From assembly GCA_025716855.1 (NCBI GenBank), contig JAIXMQ010000035.1:186001-250000 (forward strand): a DNA stretch of 64,000 nt. Reading direction: 5' to 3'. A program made the translations under genes and the position numbers. Under the pieces are notes generated by a model, which was not told the DNA's origin, ran no database searches, and was given only the letters and a program-made list of their open reading frames with translations. This stretch comes from Pilaira anomala (Eukaryota > Mucoromycota > Mucoromycetes > Mucorales > Mucoraceae). How positions within the stretch are numbered: the stretch's first letter is position 1; each line of letters starts with the position of its first letter. This document shows, one piece after another, positions 1 through 10,435 of the stretch.

Positions 1-138
1 GTGGATGATGATACACCAATAAATCATCTTTTGACTCCAACTGATCATCAGCAGGTAGACACAAATGATTTATTAAGTGAATCAAAAATAAGTGATAAGG
101 AATGGGATTTAATGAGTGAAATTTATGAACGTCCATGA
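1..138 (+). CDS. 3' end of an unknown protein (partial)
   Basis: An open frame runs from the left edge to a TGA at 136-138, giving 45 residues that end in SEIYERP. The piece is acidic and rich in Asp, Ser and Thr, with NHLLTP and DKEWDLMSE, like a disordered C-terminal tail. Codon use looks like real genes in this window and the frame closes just before an AT-rich 3' region. No domain is visible, so the product cannot be named; the rest of the gene lies to the left. Confidence 0.55.
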   Translation: MDDDTPINHLLTPTDHQQVDTNDLLSESKISDKEWDLMSEIYERP

Positions 139-600
139 GCATAATTATTCTCCTTATTGTTTATATAGTGTTTCCGTGTTTGAAGTTATATATAATATTT
201 ATATAATTATGCAACTTCAGGGAAAATGTAACAGTTGCCTTATTTTTATAATACACATATAAATAAAAAATATACAAACAAACCGTCATTTGAACTTCCC
301 ATATTTTGGGTTGTACACATTTAAACTTTTTTCTTTTTTACATTGTAATTCTCCTTTATTTTTATCATATTCAAAAAAAAAAAAAAAAAGGGGGCACATA
401 ATTACTGAAAAAGAAATTTTAAAATAAAAAGTATATGAGACAATTTTTTTTTAAATAAGATCGTTTATCAACGCTCTTTTTATCTTGGTGAATAGTATTT
501 TTTTTTTTTTTTTTTTTTTTTTGTATTAAGTGTAGGTAATTTAAACTAAAATTTTAGGTATTCGTTTTGGGAAAAGTGCGAATAAATACAGAGTGATCTT
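139..600. other. AT-rich intergenic stretch
   Basis: Downstream region of the left-edge gene. It contains long A and T runs (around 370-388 and 499-522) and no coding-like frame on either strand. Confidence 0.6.
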
Positions 601-631
601 GTTGGAATATATTAAAAGCGGCATTGCCATT

Positions 632-860
632 CTATATTCCTTCATTGATAACACAGTACCAGTGGTATTTCCAAATAGTTGAGAAACCAGTACCTAAGAG
701 CTTGAGTTCTTTCTTGCCCAGAGTTTGTGGTTTCTGATCTCCAGTGGTGTCCTTTTTAACTTTGAATAGACCAATGAGACCATTTCAGACATCCTGTTTT
801 GTTTCAAATAGTCGATTGGCTTTCAGTAACGTAAGGATACCAGACCAAAATTTCCATTTC
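632..860 (-). pseudogene. Decayed coding remnant, unknown family
   Basis: Read on the minus strand, a coding-like frame runs from about 860 to a stop at 632-634. It contains FHQKWKFWSGILTLLKANR, then an in-frame TGA at 785-787, then NGLIGLFKVKKDTTGDQK and STIWKYHWYCVINEG. Residue use (Trp, Lys, Gly, aromatic) is protein-like and the frame is otherwise intact, which suggests a gene inactivated by a nonsense change, or an exon of a decayed gene. The open frame at 976-1269 on the same strand could be the upstream part of the same remnant. I do not recognise the family. Confidence 0.35.
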
Positions 861-975
861 TGGTGAAAAGCGAATAAAAAATAAGGTATGAGTAATGAAT
901 ATTTGACGTTATATATACTGTAAAGATAAAGATAGAAGATGTGTGTGTGTATTTATGTATGTGTCAATTAATTTT

Positions 976-1269
976 TTATGCATTTTGATGATTGTTGAGG
1001 GTGCTGAAGGGGTTTTTTCTGCCAGATGATCTTTGCATTTTATAAAAACCTCTCATCCTCGAAAAATCGCCTTCATTTTCTTTATTTGCTGGTGATGGTG
1101 TTACGTTTATAATATCGAAGACATTTTTGACAATATCTGTTGCGATCCAAACCGAAACCGTAGCAGGAAGAGCTGCTTCACCAAAGTGTTCAATAGCATG
1201 GTTAATGATAATTGGCTCTTGTCTGGTAATACTGGTAACGTTACGTGTTAGTATATCTACATTGAGCAT
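976..1269 (-). pseudogene. Open frame, probably the 5' part of the same decayed gene
   Basis: A 97-residue open frame starts MLNVDILTRNVTSITRQEP and holds HFGEAALPATVSVWIATD, followed by a basic tail (RMRGFYKMQRSSGRK). Local GC is higher than in the surrounding spacer and the residues look like a folded protein rather than a chance frame. A stop lies just upstream in frame, so any earlier part is missing or frameshifted. No domain recognised. It may be linked to the interrupted frame at 632-860; a short real gene is also possible. Confidence 0.3.
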
Positions 1270-3133
1270 TCTAGGTAGTTAGATGAAAGTCCAGAGTCGA
1301 TGAAGCTGACTGTCTGAAGAGATTTGTACATATACGTTTTTATTTTTATCAAATCATCAAACATATCTTTAAGGGTTGTTGGTAACTTAACAAAGAGTCT
1401 TTGAAATGTTTAGAGGAAATATTATATTTAGCCTTGGCCTCCGTTGCACCAAACTCTTGATTTATACTATGATCAATTCTGCAAGTTCTAAATACGCTGT
1501 CGCATTTGTGACCTAACTTGATTCTTTCTATTGTATCAAAGACTTACATAAATCATGTGCATACATGTTGGTCAACAACAACAGCGACAGAATATGTTTT
1601 CCCAAAAAGGGAACTTTAAAAGTGTTTTAAGCGATGATTTGGGATAATAAAACGAATTAATAAAATGTGAAAAAAAAACTTCCTTATTTAATGTTTAATA
1701 ATTTGATGCTGAAGGATAAAAAAAAATGCTATTAGATAAGCTATAAGAGAAAAAAAAAACACTTTTGACAGAGAGGCATTTTTTCTAGCCCTAAACACCG
1801 TTAAAACTTTACTTTCCAGATATAATTCGGTCTACAAAAAGTTCAATAAACTTTTAGTGGTTCTATCGAAGTACTGCTTTTTGGCGTTGATCAAAAAGTA
1901 AAAAGATATATAGAATTTAGAATATTGATGATTCTGTGGTTGGATTAAAACTTTAACTTAAAACAACCAATAAAAAGGTGATTATGGAGATGTTGTTCTA
2001 AATATAATTTTATAAAGAGAGAAAGTATGGATGTAACACATAGTCATGCCAGCCACGAGAGCATCATTCCAACACATGGATAAGCATTATGTATGTCGAG
2101 TAAGATCGATCCCAGATCTGAGTGATAGATCGTACAGATATTTTTTATGACACTCGATGGCTAATTAATGCACAAAAGCGACAATGGCACCAATTTATAG
2201 GTCTGACGGTTCTTTATTGAATTGCTTGTTTGCAACGCTTATGGTATATGGCACATTTATTCTGAGTTGTGTGTGTGTGTGGAGGGGCTGGGGTTAGATT
2301 GTAGAACCATCCTCATATTCTTGTTCATACAAATTAAAAAAGTTGGGTATGTACATGTCGAGTGACAAGAAATGTTCGAGTTTTTTTTTTCTCGAACAAA
2401 GAAATTAACTACATAATCATGCATGTTATTTTTGTTCTATTTCGTATAAATGGACTCATACATGCATAATTGATATTAGATAACCTTAATGTTTGGGGGA
2501 GTTTTTTTTTTTTTTTTTTTTACATCTGTTGACACATCTTCTACCAATAGTTTTAGCCCAACTTATGTTGTGAGCTACTTATGGGTATATACCAGCAGCG
2601 ATTGTCAAATGACAAGAGTATACTCCTTGCACATGAGGTACTAACCAATCGGGTTTACGAAAACCCTACTAAAAACAAGTTGAATTGCTTAGCAAATACT
2701 CGGCCCTTACTGTTCAACTTATTTTTTTTATTACATACTGTGAGATTTTATTATTGATTGATTTTCTTAGCATGGCTCCATTTTTATATATATATTTTTT
2801 TTAGATAAAGAAAATGAATATAATAAATACGCATCATATACGCTTTAAAAGAGCTTTCACTTATAAAGGTAGACAATATTTTCTTTTGTTAAAAAAAAAA
2901 ATAACAAAAGATGACGTTTTTTACACTGTAAATAGAAATTAAAAATTTGGTTAAAAATAAAGATTGTACAACTTCAGAATCTTGGTTTCATGCATATTGA
3001 CTGTTTGTGGTAAAAAAACAAGAGAGAGGTCACTATTATTTATATTCAGGTATTCTGCTACTTTTTATTTCTCATTCATTCTCATCCTTTTCTTCTTTTT
3101 TTTTTTTATCACAGATTCATAAAGTTTCTCACT
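1270..3133. other. Gene-poor spacer
   Basis: No convincing coding frame. Features are A/T homopolymers, a GT microsatellite near 2270, and a small palindrome (GGGTTT-acg-AAAACCC) around 2650. The part from about 3050 to 3115 has a GT...CACAG shape and may be an intron in the 5' untranslated region of the CYSTM gene that follows. Confidence 0.5.
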
Positions 3134-3538
3134 ATGCAAAATCCTATGTACGCTTCGCCTCAAATACCTCAAATGGTTACTACTTCACCCTATTTTAGTG
3201 GTCCATCACCGTATATGCTACCTCAACAAAGTTCAGGTAAAGAATAAAACAAAATTTTATATTATAGTAATTGTGATAGAAACTTATTTTTGTAAGAAAA
3301 TAGCTTACTATCCACAAATGGCTGCAATGCAATCCACCGGCCCATTAAATTATGTCCAGACCTATCAAGGCCCCAGAGATAGAGGATGTTGCGACTGCGG
3401 TTGCGGTGCTTGTTGTTTAGCATTGTAAGCATTCATATATTTAAGAAGATAAGAACATTTATTTAACCAGTTTATCTCATTTTTAGTATCACATCGATAT
3501 GTTGCTGTTGTTTTTGTGACGACGAGTTTTGCTGTTAG
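3134..3538 (+). CDS. CYSTM-type cysteine-rich small protein
   Basis: Three exons join in frame: 3134-3236, 3304-3424 and 3487-3538, giving 91 residues. The N-terminal part is Pro/Gln/Tyr/Met rich (SPQIPQMVTTSPYFSG, then AYYPQMAAMQ). The C-terminus is the striking part: GPRDRGCCDCGCGACC, then a short hydrophobic segment and ICCCCFCDDEFCC, the layout of CYSTM (cysteine-rich transmembrane) modules found in small stress-linked eukaryotic proteins. Introns of 67 and 62 nt have GT and AG ends, and the cysteine motif is split by the second one, so single-frame searches miss it. A 5' untranslated intron ending in CACAG near 3115 is likely. Function is inferred from the family: membrane-associated stress or metal response. 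Confidence 0.7.
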
Positions 3539-3745
3539 TAAGCACAAAAAGAAAACTATATTACATTGTAAATTACTTCATATTATATAAACAACATTAG
3601 AGAACATTATTAGATCTTTTTTTTTTTTAAGTGAGAGAAACACAATAATAGACTGATTCAATAGAAATTTTTTCGTGTAACAAAAAATTGGTACAGAAAT
3701 TGAATACCAGAATAGTTACTTCAATTTTTGTGCATAAATAAAAAA

Positions 3746-3956
3746 TTATGTCATTTCCCTTTTCCCATCCAAAACAGAAAGGATATCTTGGATAGCACGA
3801 TGCCATACAACTAAGGATGAGTAGAAGTAGGGTCGCACAGTACGCACCCCGAAGGGATGAGCACCTTGGAAGGCATTGGCAGTAATCAGAGATGAATTTA
3901 AGTAGTGGCGCCAGAAAGCCGTAGATTGTTGTGCAAATATTAAGACAAGAGAAATC
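3746..3956 (-). pseudogene. Coding remnant lacking a start, unknown (possibly mobile-element derived)
   Basis: On the minus strand a 70-codon open frame ends with TAA at 3746-3748. It contains QQSTAFWRHYLNSSLITAN, GAHPFGVRTVRPYFYSS and LVVWHRAIQDILSVLDGKRE. The interval is clearly more GC-rich than its flanks and the peptide is aromatic and rich in basic residues like a real domain. There is no Met and the frame is closed upstream by a stop, so this is the tail of a decayed or spliced gene. I do not recognise the family; a transposon-borne protein is one possibility. Confidence 0.4.
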
Positions 3957-4184
3957 GACTAGCTATAAACTATGTATAATCTTTTGTTGGCATAAGCTGC
4001 TCATATAGATATATAGATATGTAGATATAAATAGGTAATATTAATATGAGCTATAATATCCTTGTAATAATAAGATAACTTTAAAAGAAGATAAAGTTAA
4101 ATCAGCATTGAAAAATTAAATGTGGTAATTATATCTTATCCGAGTTAAACAATAATGAATATATTTTTAAACCCCGCCGGAAAA

Positions 4185-4230
4185 TTTTTGAAAAATTATC
4201 AAGGCGACCCCCTTGATGATTTTCCAAAAA
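4185..4230. repeat. Imperfect 20-bp inverted repeat with 6-nt loop
   Basis: The arms 4185-4204 and 4211-4230 are reverse complements at 18 of 20 positions and are separated by CGACCC. The stem holds ATCAAGG/CCTTGAT. It sits in non-coding AT-rich sequence with a short GC-rich shoulder (CCCCGCCGG at 4172-4180). It could be the core of a miniature transposon or a structured RNA. Confidence 0.6.
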
Positions 4231-4239
4231 TCAGAGATA

Positions 4240-4619
4240 TGGATATATCTTGACATTAAAGAAGCTTTAGACACTAGGTTCTTAGTAAAGTTAAGTGTAG
4301 AATTTGATTCTCTTTCTAATGATATAAAAATCAGAATATAATAGTAATCAATATTAATATTTATTGCAAGAAAACAAAATTATAGTTTTTGTTAGAGCAA
4401 GTATATTTTTACATACAAAAATAAACATCCAAATATATAGAAAGATGCGCCTTTAAATTCTGCATTGTGTGAATATTATATTGTATAATAAAATTGTAAA
4501 TATCCAAGGACTTTACTTTGATAAGAAGAAATGATGGATCCCCAAATTCGATTTTTTTTTTGTTTTTAGAGAAAAATGACAGCCAATCAAATCACTCGAA
4601 ATTAAAAAAATATTTCGAA

Positions 4620-4653
<34 letters not shown>

Positions 4654-6210
4654 ACATGTAATAGTTTTGCTCTTTCTTTTATTTGTCCTGTTTATTAAAA
4701 CGATATGGTATAATATTTGTACTATGAATAGACTCTGTTATCTTTAAAATATTAAGATTGATAATTAAATAGCTTTTATCATCGCATTACAGTTTTGTCA
4801 TTGTTTATTATATCAGATGAGTGTTGTATTTAGGTTACTACACTTTTTAAGATGGGCAAAAACATATTCAATTCCCTGGAATATTTTCCTTTTTTCTACA
4901 AAAATAAAAAATCGTATATTAACAATGCATATTATTATGTACTCTATATCCCACTAATTTTCTTATATTTTCAATTTACAATCTTATAGCATTGTAGTAT
5001 AACACAGATAGCATAATTGTTAACCAAACAAAAAAAAAAAAAAAGTAAAACTGTAACTTATACGCGGCAATTTCAGTAACAACACGAATAAAATTCACAC
5101 ATGAATCATTCGAAATTAACTAGCAAAAGTATAGTTTATCTCTTATTTTCAACTCTCCTCGTCGCTAAAAGGGAAAAAAAAAAATGTAATCTACATCTTA
5201 CCGCAACAATTTTTTTTTTCTCTCAACTGTTTTTATCTAAATTTAGAAAAATCATAAAGCAATGCTTTCCTTTATAACCGATCCATGTGTATCACTTTTC
5301 ATTTGTTTCCAATTTGATCCAAACTTTATTTAGAAAAAGTTGGTTTTACTAATACATACAGGTATTTTTTTTTTAAAAAAAAAAAAAACAAATGAACGAG
5401 TGTTTTTCTAATACATGTAATACTAATTCAGGGCCTCACTTTTCTTGAGATTGAATAATCAAGGGATACCATGACGGCGTTTCCATTTATTTCTCTGCGT
5501 CTGTGTGTGATATAATATCGCCACCAAAATATCAGGGCAACTGGATCATCCCAATGCATCTTTGTTGACCTTTCACAAAGGGGGAAGAGGAGGAAAAATC
5601 AAAGAGTAAAATCAATGTGTACCTGAATAAGTAAATAGACTTGACAGGCTTTAAATATAGATCACGACAACATGCGATCGAGTGTGATGATGATGATGTG
5701 TGTGTGCGCGTATGCGTGTAATGTGTGTGTGGGGAATGTGCAAAAGTGAATACTATAAACGTAATTTGTGTAAATTAACATTTTGAGGAACCAATATTGT
5801 ATATATACTATTTTTATTTCATTTCCGTGTAGATAAAAAGATTGGAATTCCCACAGTGAGTAGGTATAAAACGATCTCAATGTATTCGAAAATTACTGTA
5901 TATTTGAACTGATAATACAAGGTACATGTAATCGAATAAAGGGTTCTTCCAACGACATTGTTATCAAAAACATTATGTCAGTCTAATATTATTATCCGGT
6001 GCTACACAGCCAGGGAAAAGAGAAATATATTTCCCGTAATGATTGGTTACATTTGTCACGTCAATCTATACCTTTGCAAAGCTTTTTTTTTTTTTATAAA
6101 AAAAAAAAACCAGTTCTAATAATTATTGAGGAAAGGTATGTACAACTATTTATTATATGAAAGGGGAGAGGGTTATTTGTTTTTTTTTTGGGGGGAATAC
6201 ATATATATTT
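4240..6210. other. Gene-poor AT-rich spacer
   Basis: Long poly(A) tract near 4624-4650, several shorter ones, and GT-rich microsatellite sequence around 5690-5730. A 43-codon minus-strand frame near 5433-5580 is too short to call. No RNA gene or domain seen. Confidence 0.5.
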
Positions 6211-6717
6211 TTAATTTACGAATTGAGGGTGATGATGCGTGACTGAATAAGCTTGTAATTTAGGTTTTAATCTATCCAGATCATCCGAATAAGCAGATTG
6301 TTCAGGACATGATTCAATATGATTTAATACATCCGCCACCAACTGATCTAATAAAGATGAATGGGTTGTGGTTGGAGGATTGATGCCTGTATACTTTTTT
6401 TGGCTTGGTTTTCTACTACTACTACTACCCATGACATCATGGACATTTTCTTTTTTACTCAGAGGCGAACGATGTTCCTGTGGTGGTGGTGGGGATGAAC
6501 GTCGAACTACGCGTGATGGAAACCCAAATACTATATCTTTTCCACACGAAATACCTAATTGAATATCGACTGGTTTTCGCATCGAGGATGCTTCGGTTAC
6601 CTTGCGAGAAAAGTTTAAAAAGTGATGAGCTGTATCAATGGATGAAAGTTCGTTTCTATCTCCCTCTTCATCATCTAATTCCAATGACATATCTGGTTGT
6701 ACATAAGAAGATAACAT
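6211..6717 (-). CDS. Hypothetical protein, 168 aa
   Basis: Uninterrupted single-exon frame with a start at 6717 preceded by a pyrimidine/purine-rich leader. It has an acidic N-terminal part (SLELDDEEGDRNELSS), a central segment with DIQLGISCGKDIVFGF and SRVVRRSSPPPP, a Ser-rich stretch with basic residues (SSSSRKPSQKK), and a C-terminal part that could form helices (LLDQLVADVLNHIESC). No catalytic motif, signal peptide or membrane segment. Codon use fits the neighbouring real genes and the antisense frames do not look like proteins. Function unknown; SRVVRRSS and the Pro run suggest a phosphorylated, largely disordered regulator, which is inference only. Confidence 0.6.
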   Translation of the reverse strand: MLSSYVQPDMSLELDDEEGDRNELSSIDTAHHFLNFSRKVTEASSMRKPVDIQLGISCGKDIVFGFPSRVVRRSSPPPPQEHRSPLSKKENVHDVMGSSSSRKPSQKKYTGINPPTTTHSSLLDQLVADVLNHIESCPEQSAYSDDLDRLKPKLQAYSVTHHHPQFVN

Positions 6718-8842
6718 CTTTTCTTTTTTTAGAAAGAGAGTGAAAGAGAGAAAAAAGAAAAAAAAAATTACGGAAAAAGAGGAGAAGAAGGAAGGGATTG
6801 CACGAAATATTTATGCTTGTAGTGTGGAAGTATAAAAACTTCAAAATTAGATTTAAAATAACGATAAAGTCACACAAATTACTTTTTTTTTTTTTTTTCT
6901 ACATAAACCAAAGGATTGCTTTTTTATTAATATTTCTTTTAATTATACACACTAATAAAGAAGTGAATCAAAAAAGGGCCTTGTTTATTGTTTGATAAAA
7001 AATATTTTTTTTTTAAAAATACGTGATAAATGAAGATCTAAAAACAAGCAGCCTAATATAAAAATAAAAAAAAAAAAATCGCGAAATTACAATAAATGGT
7101 AACATTTACATCTAATCTATCAATGATCAAGTTACTTCAAATCAATCTGATAATGAGTTAGTTATAGTGGACAATGGTATTCACACTGGTTTATAGTAAA
7201 ATAAATGAAAATGAGCGGCGAGTCAAAAGGAATCAAAGTTTCACAAAACCAGCAACGAGTAGCACACAGATCAGTCGGCCGAATTTTTTTTTTTTTTATA
7301 AAAAAGCAAATTAAGGGTAGCGTTTTTACCGAGCCGAAAAAGTTGGTAGTACTATACTCAAGTTCTAAGCCTTCACAAAATTGGGAATGAATCAAAAGAT
7401 AAAAGATATACTTGTTTTAAAGAATATCTTGTATATTCTTCAACGAGAAAAAAAAAAGAAGCCTATTGTATACTCAATGGTCGTAACTACACCATAGTTT
7501 GAACCACACTAAGTAAACAAAATAATACTAAAAAAAAGGGACAAGTAAATTTCCCGTTTTTTATTTAAAAAAAAAGGGCCCTCTCTCTTTCTCTCTCTCC
7601 ACAATTATCAGAGAGAACTACATACTAAATATAACGATACCTATTTTTGGCATACATTAGAAATCAAAATGCTAATTCCCACGCTCAAACCACAACCATC
7701 TTATTTTATTGAGCACATATTTTTTATCAGGTTATTTTTTTTTTCTTTCTTTTATTTGCTACGTAATGATGATATTCTTTATCGAATAACTTAGCAAAAT
7801 ATGATCATGCCGAAAGATGAAAGAAATATTTGATTTTGTGTACAATAGATATATCATGCTTATTATAGTGTCATTGTTAGATTAGGTTTCCCACACTCTC
7901 TCACATTCACTTGATTTGTTTTTTTTTTAATTAATCCTTTGCAGAACTATAGCATATTAAGAAGGAAAAAAAAAACATATATATTTATTTATGTATTCTA
8001 CCAAAAAGCAATCCCCGTTATCACTCTCTCAACAACAATGTTCCATATAAAAAGAAAATTAGAACATCTATTTTTTTCTTATCAACATATTTATAATCTA
8101 ATGTTTATTTAAAAAGTTAAAAATGACACCGAGGAAAAAAAAAAAAAAGAATGAGCCTCATCTATGACAATAAGTGTGGGTATGCAGCATGGCAATAATA
8201 TGCATTTTTTTTTTACTGATATCATAAGCGATTACTGCATTCAAAGACATGCTAATATGGCGAGTTTTTCAATTGTTTTGCAAAAAAAAAAACGATATAT
8301 TTTTCACATGTGTACACGTTTTCTTGCATATTTTTTTTTTTTTGCAGGTGCCTGCACTATGTACTCAGTAATAAACTTTGAAGTATGTGTGTATCTCACA
8401 CATGTATTTTTCTTTTTTGACTTGATGTCCTCCCCCCCCCCTTTTTTTTTAAGTCATTTGAATAATAAAAAAAAAAAGCTTTAATTTATAAAACTAAAAA
8501 CTGATTCGTTCCGTATTATTTCCTTTATTTGATCAAAAAAGAAATCAGAGGATTTTTTTTTTCTTCTTCTTCATCATTATCTGGTGATTACATCATGAAA
8601 TATACCAATGGTGTCTAATACTTTATTAAAGCTCACTGATGTCAGAGACAGAACATTAAATTTGAACACGAGTCAAAACATAATGATCACAACATAAAAA
8701 AAAAAAAAACGGATCATATCTCTTTGGCAGATTATGACAGGTGTGAAGGCAGAAAAAAAAAAAAGAAGGTTATTTTTTTTTTTTTTTTTTTTTTAGTTTT
8801 AGATGAAATTAGAATTTTTTAATAAAAATGAATCAAATGACA
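6718..8842. other. Intergenic spacer
   Basis: About 2.1 kb without a supported gene. A short plus-strand frame at 7205-7390 (SGESKGIKVSQNQQRV) is interrupted by a poly(T) run; I do not call it. Poly(A), poly(T) and a C run at 8430-8440 are present. Confidence 0.5.
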
Positions 8843-9951
8843 CTATTTTGATAAATACTCTTGAATCAATTGTTTCATAGATTCTGCAGGTTCTTTTTTA
8901 TAAACATGTAATAAACGTTCTGTTGCTAAAGCATGTAAATCACTGACATGATTCACTTGAGTGGATGTTAATAACTTGGAAGCACACTAAAAAAAAAAAA
9001 AATCAATAAAAAAAAAGTTATTTTGTTGCCAACATATACTTTACCAATTGTAATCCATAAAGAGCTCTCACATTATCAATACATAAATCCAATACCTTAC
9101 AATAATGTTTAAATGCTAAAGGTAAATGGTTCAAGGTATAAAGAATTTCTGCATACTTCAAATACGAAATATGGTTAGAAGGTTGAAGTAAAACAAGTTC
9201 TTCACAACAATAAGCTGCTTGATCATATAAATGTTTACTTAAATAAACATCACATAATTCAAGCCATGCTTCATGATCATCGTAATAAGTATCCAAGTAT
9301 TTCGTCAAAGCGTCAATCATTTCTTGTTCCTTATTTCTGGCCTTTAATAATGCAATTTGTCGCTTAGATGCCAACTAAAAATATATATATATATATATAT
9401 ATATGAAGTTAAGTATTTTTGTTGGTATCTAATTTTAATGTAATATACCATATTCGTATCATCCTCTTGTAAAATTGTATCGTATATTTCTTGTGCCTCA
9501 TCGAATTGTCCAAGTGCTTCCAATCGCATACCTAATAAACGACGGAATCGAAGTGACTTTTCTGTGAATCGCGTCTTGAGTTTATCGATACAAAGCTATA
9601 TTTACATAAAGTTTAGAGTAGTTTTCTAAAATAGAAGCGTGTTAAAAATAGAAAAAGAAACTTACGTCCGCAAGCGTAAAGTCTTGTACATCAAGAGCAG
9701 CAACAGCTACTTGTTCATAGAATGCCCAAACTTGTAAAATAATATATTAAAAAAAAAGAAAAAGCTGAAAAAAAAAAAAGCGTGTGATGATGACAAATAA
9801 AACTTATTTTACCTTGATCGCCAAGCTTAGAGGTATATTTATCTTTAATAAGTCTAGCACCGATAATAGTAACTTGTTCCGAGTTACGCTCGTTGGTCAT
9901 ACGAAACGCTTGAAGTTCTTCAGCAGCTTTAACGTGATCAAATTTATTCAT
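8843..9951 (-). CDS. emc2: ER membrane protein complex subunit 2 (EMC2), TPR protein
   Basis: Five exons on the minus strand (9951-9813, 9730-9666, 9595-9449, 9374-9045, 8986-8843) join to 274 residues, close to the family length. The product is a tetratricopeptide-repeat protein of the EMC2 type: VWAFYEQVAVAALDVQD, LRFRRLLGMRLEALGQFDEA, then ALTKYLDTYYDDHEAWLELC, QAAYCCEELVLLQPSNH and YLKYAEILYTL. EMC2 is the cytosolic scaffold of the EMC, which inserts transmembrane helices at the ER. All introns have GT/AG ends; the last is 58 nt. The start MNKFDHVKAAEELQ lies in a short first exon. It is divergent from the PAS kinase, sharing an upstream region of about 480 bp. Confidence 0.9.
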
Positions 9952-10435
9952 AGTATAATAAACAAAAGAGAAAGAGAGTAAAAAAAAAAAAAAACACGAA
10001 ATAAAATCTACGCCCGCTTTGTTGTACTTCAATAATAAAAAAGTCCAATCTTGTACGTCACAAACAAGAGAAGGATAAAAAAAAAAAAAGGTTCTTTATT
10101 TTATTATGATGATTTCAAACAAGGAGAATAGTAGTGTATAAACATGTGTGATTCACAGAATAATCAAAGTAAAAAAAAAAAAAAACAGAGTTTATAGGAC
10201 CACTTAATAGGAAAATATCTGACCATTTAAAACTTGTTCACTACTTTTTTTTTTTTTTTTTTTTGTTGCTAAGTTGAGCTCCGATATTTAAAGTATAATT
10301 TTTTTTTTTTATATTTTACCTTTTCTTTTTCTTTTTCCTCTTTTTTTTTTTTCTTCTCTTTATAAACCCTTTATTTTTAATATATATATATATTATTTCA
10401 AATAAGAAAAAAAAAACCCAAACTACAACATTTTT
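9952..10435. promoter_or_regulatory. Divergent intergenic region between EMC2 and the PAS kinase
   Basis: About 480 bp between two divergently transcribed genes. It is dominated by poly(A) and poly(T)/CT tracts (10241-10264, 10295-10365) and a TA repeat (10380-10394). It probably holds both promoters; no specific factor site is identifiable. Confidence 0.45.

Noticed and set aside
5433..5600. Minus-strand 43-codon frame starting MHWDDPVALIFWWRYY
   Set aside because: Too short, no neighbour support and no family resemblance; chance is likely, although its composition is protein-like.
7162..7395. Opposed frames on both strands around 7160-7395
   Set aside because: Both are broken by a poly(T)/poly(A) run and neither has a clear domain; likely spacer.
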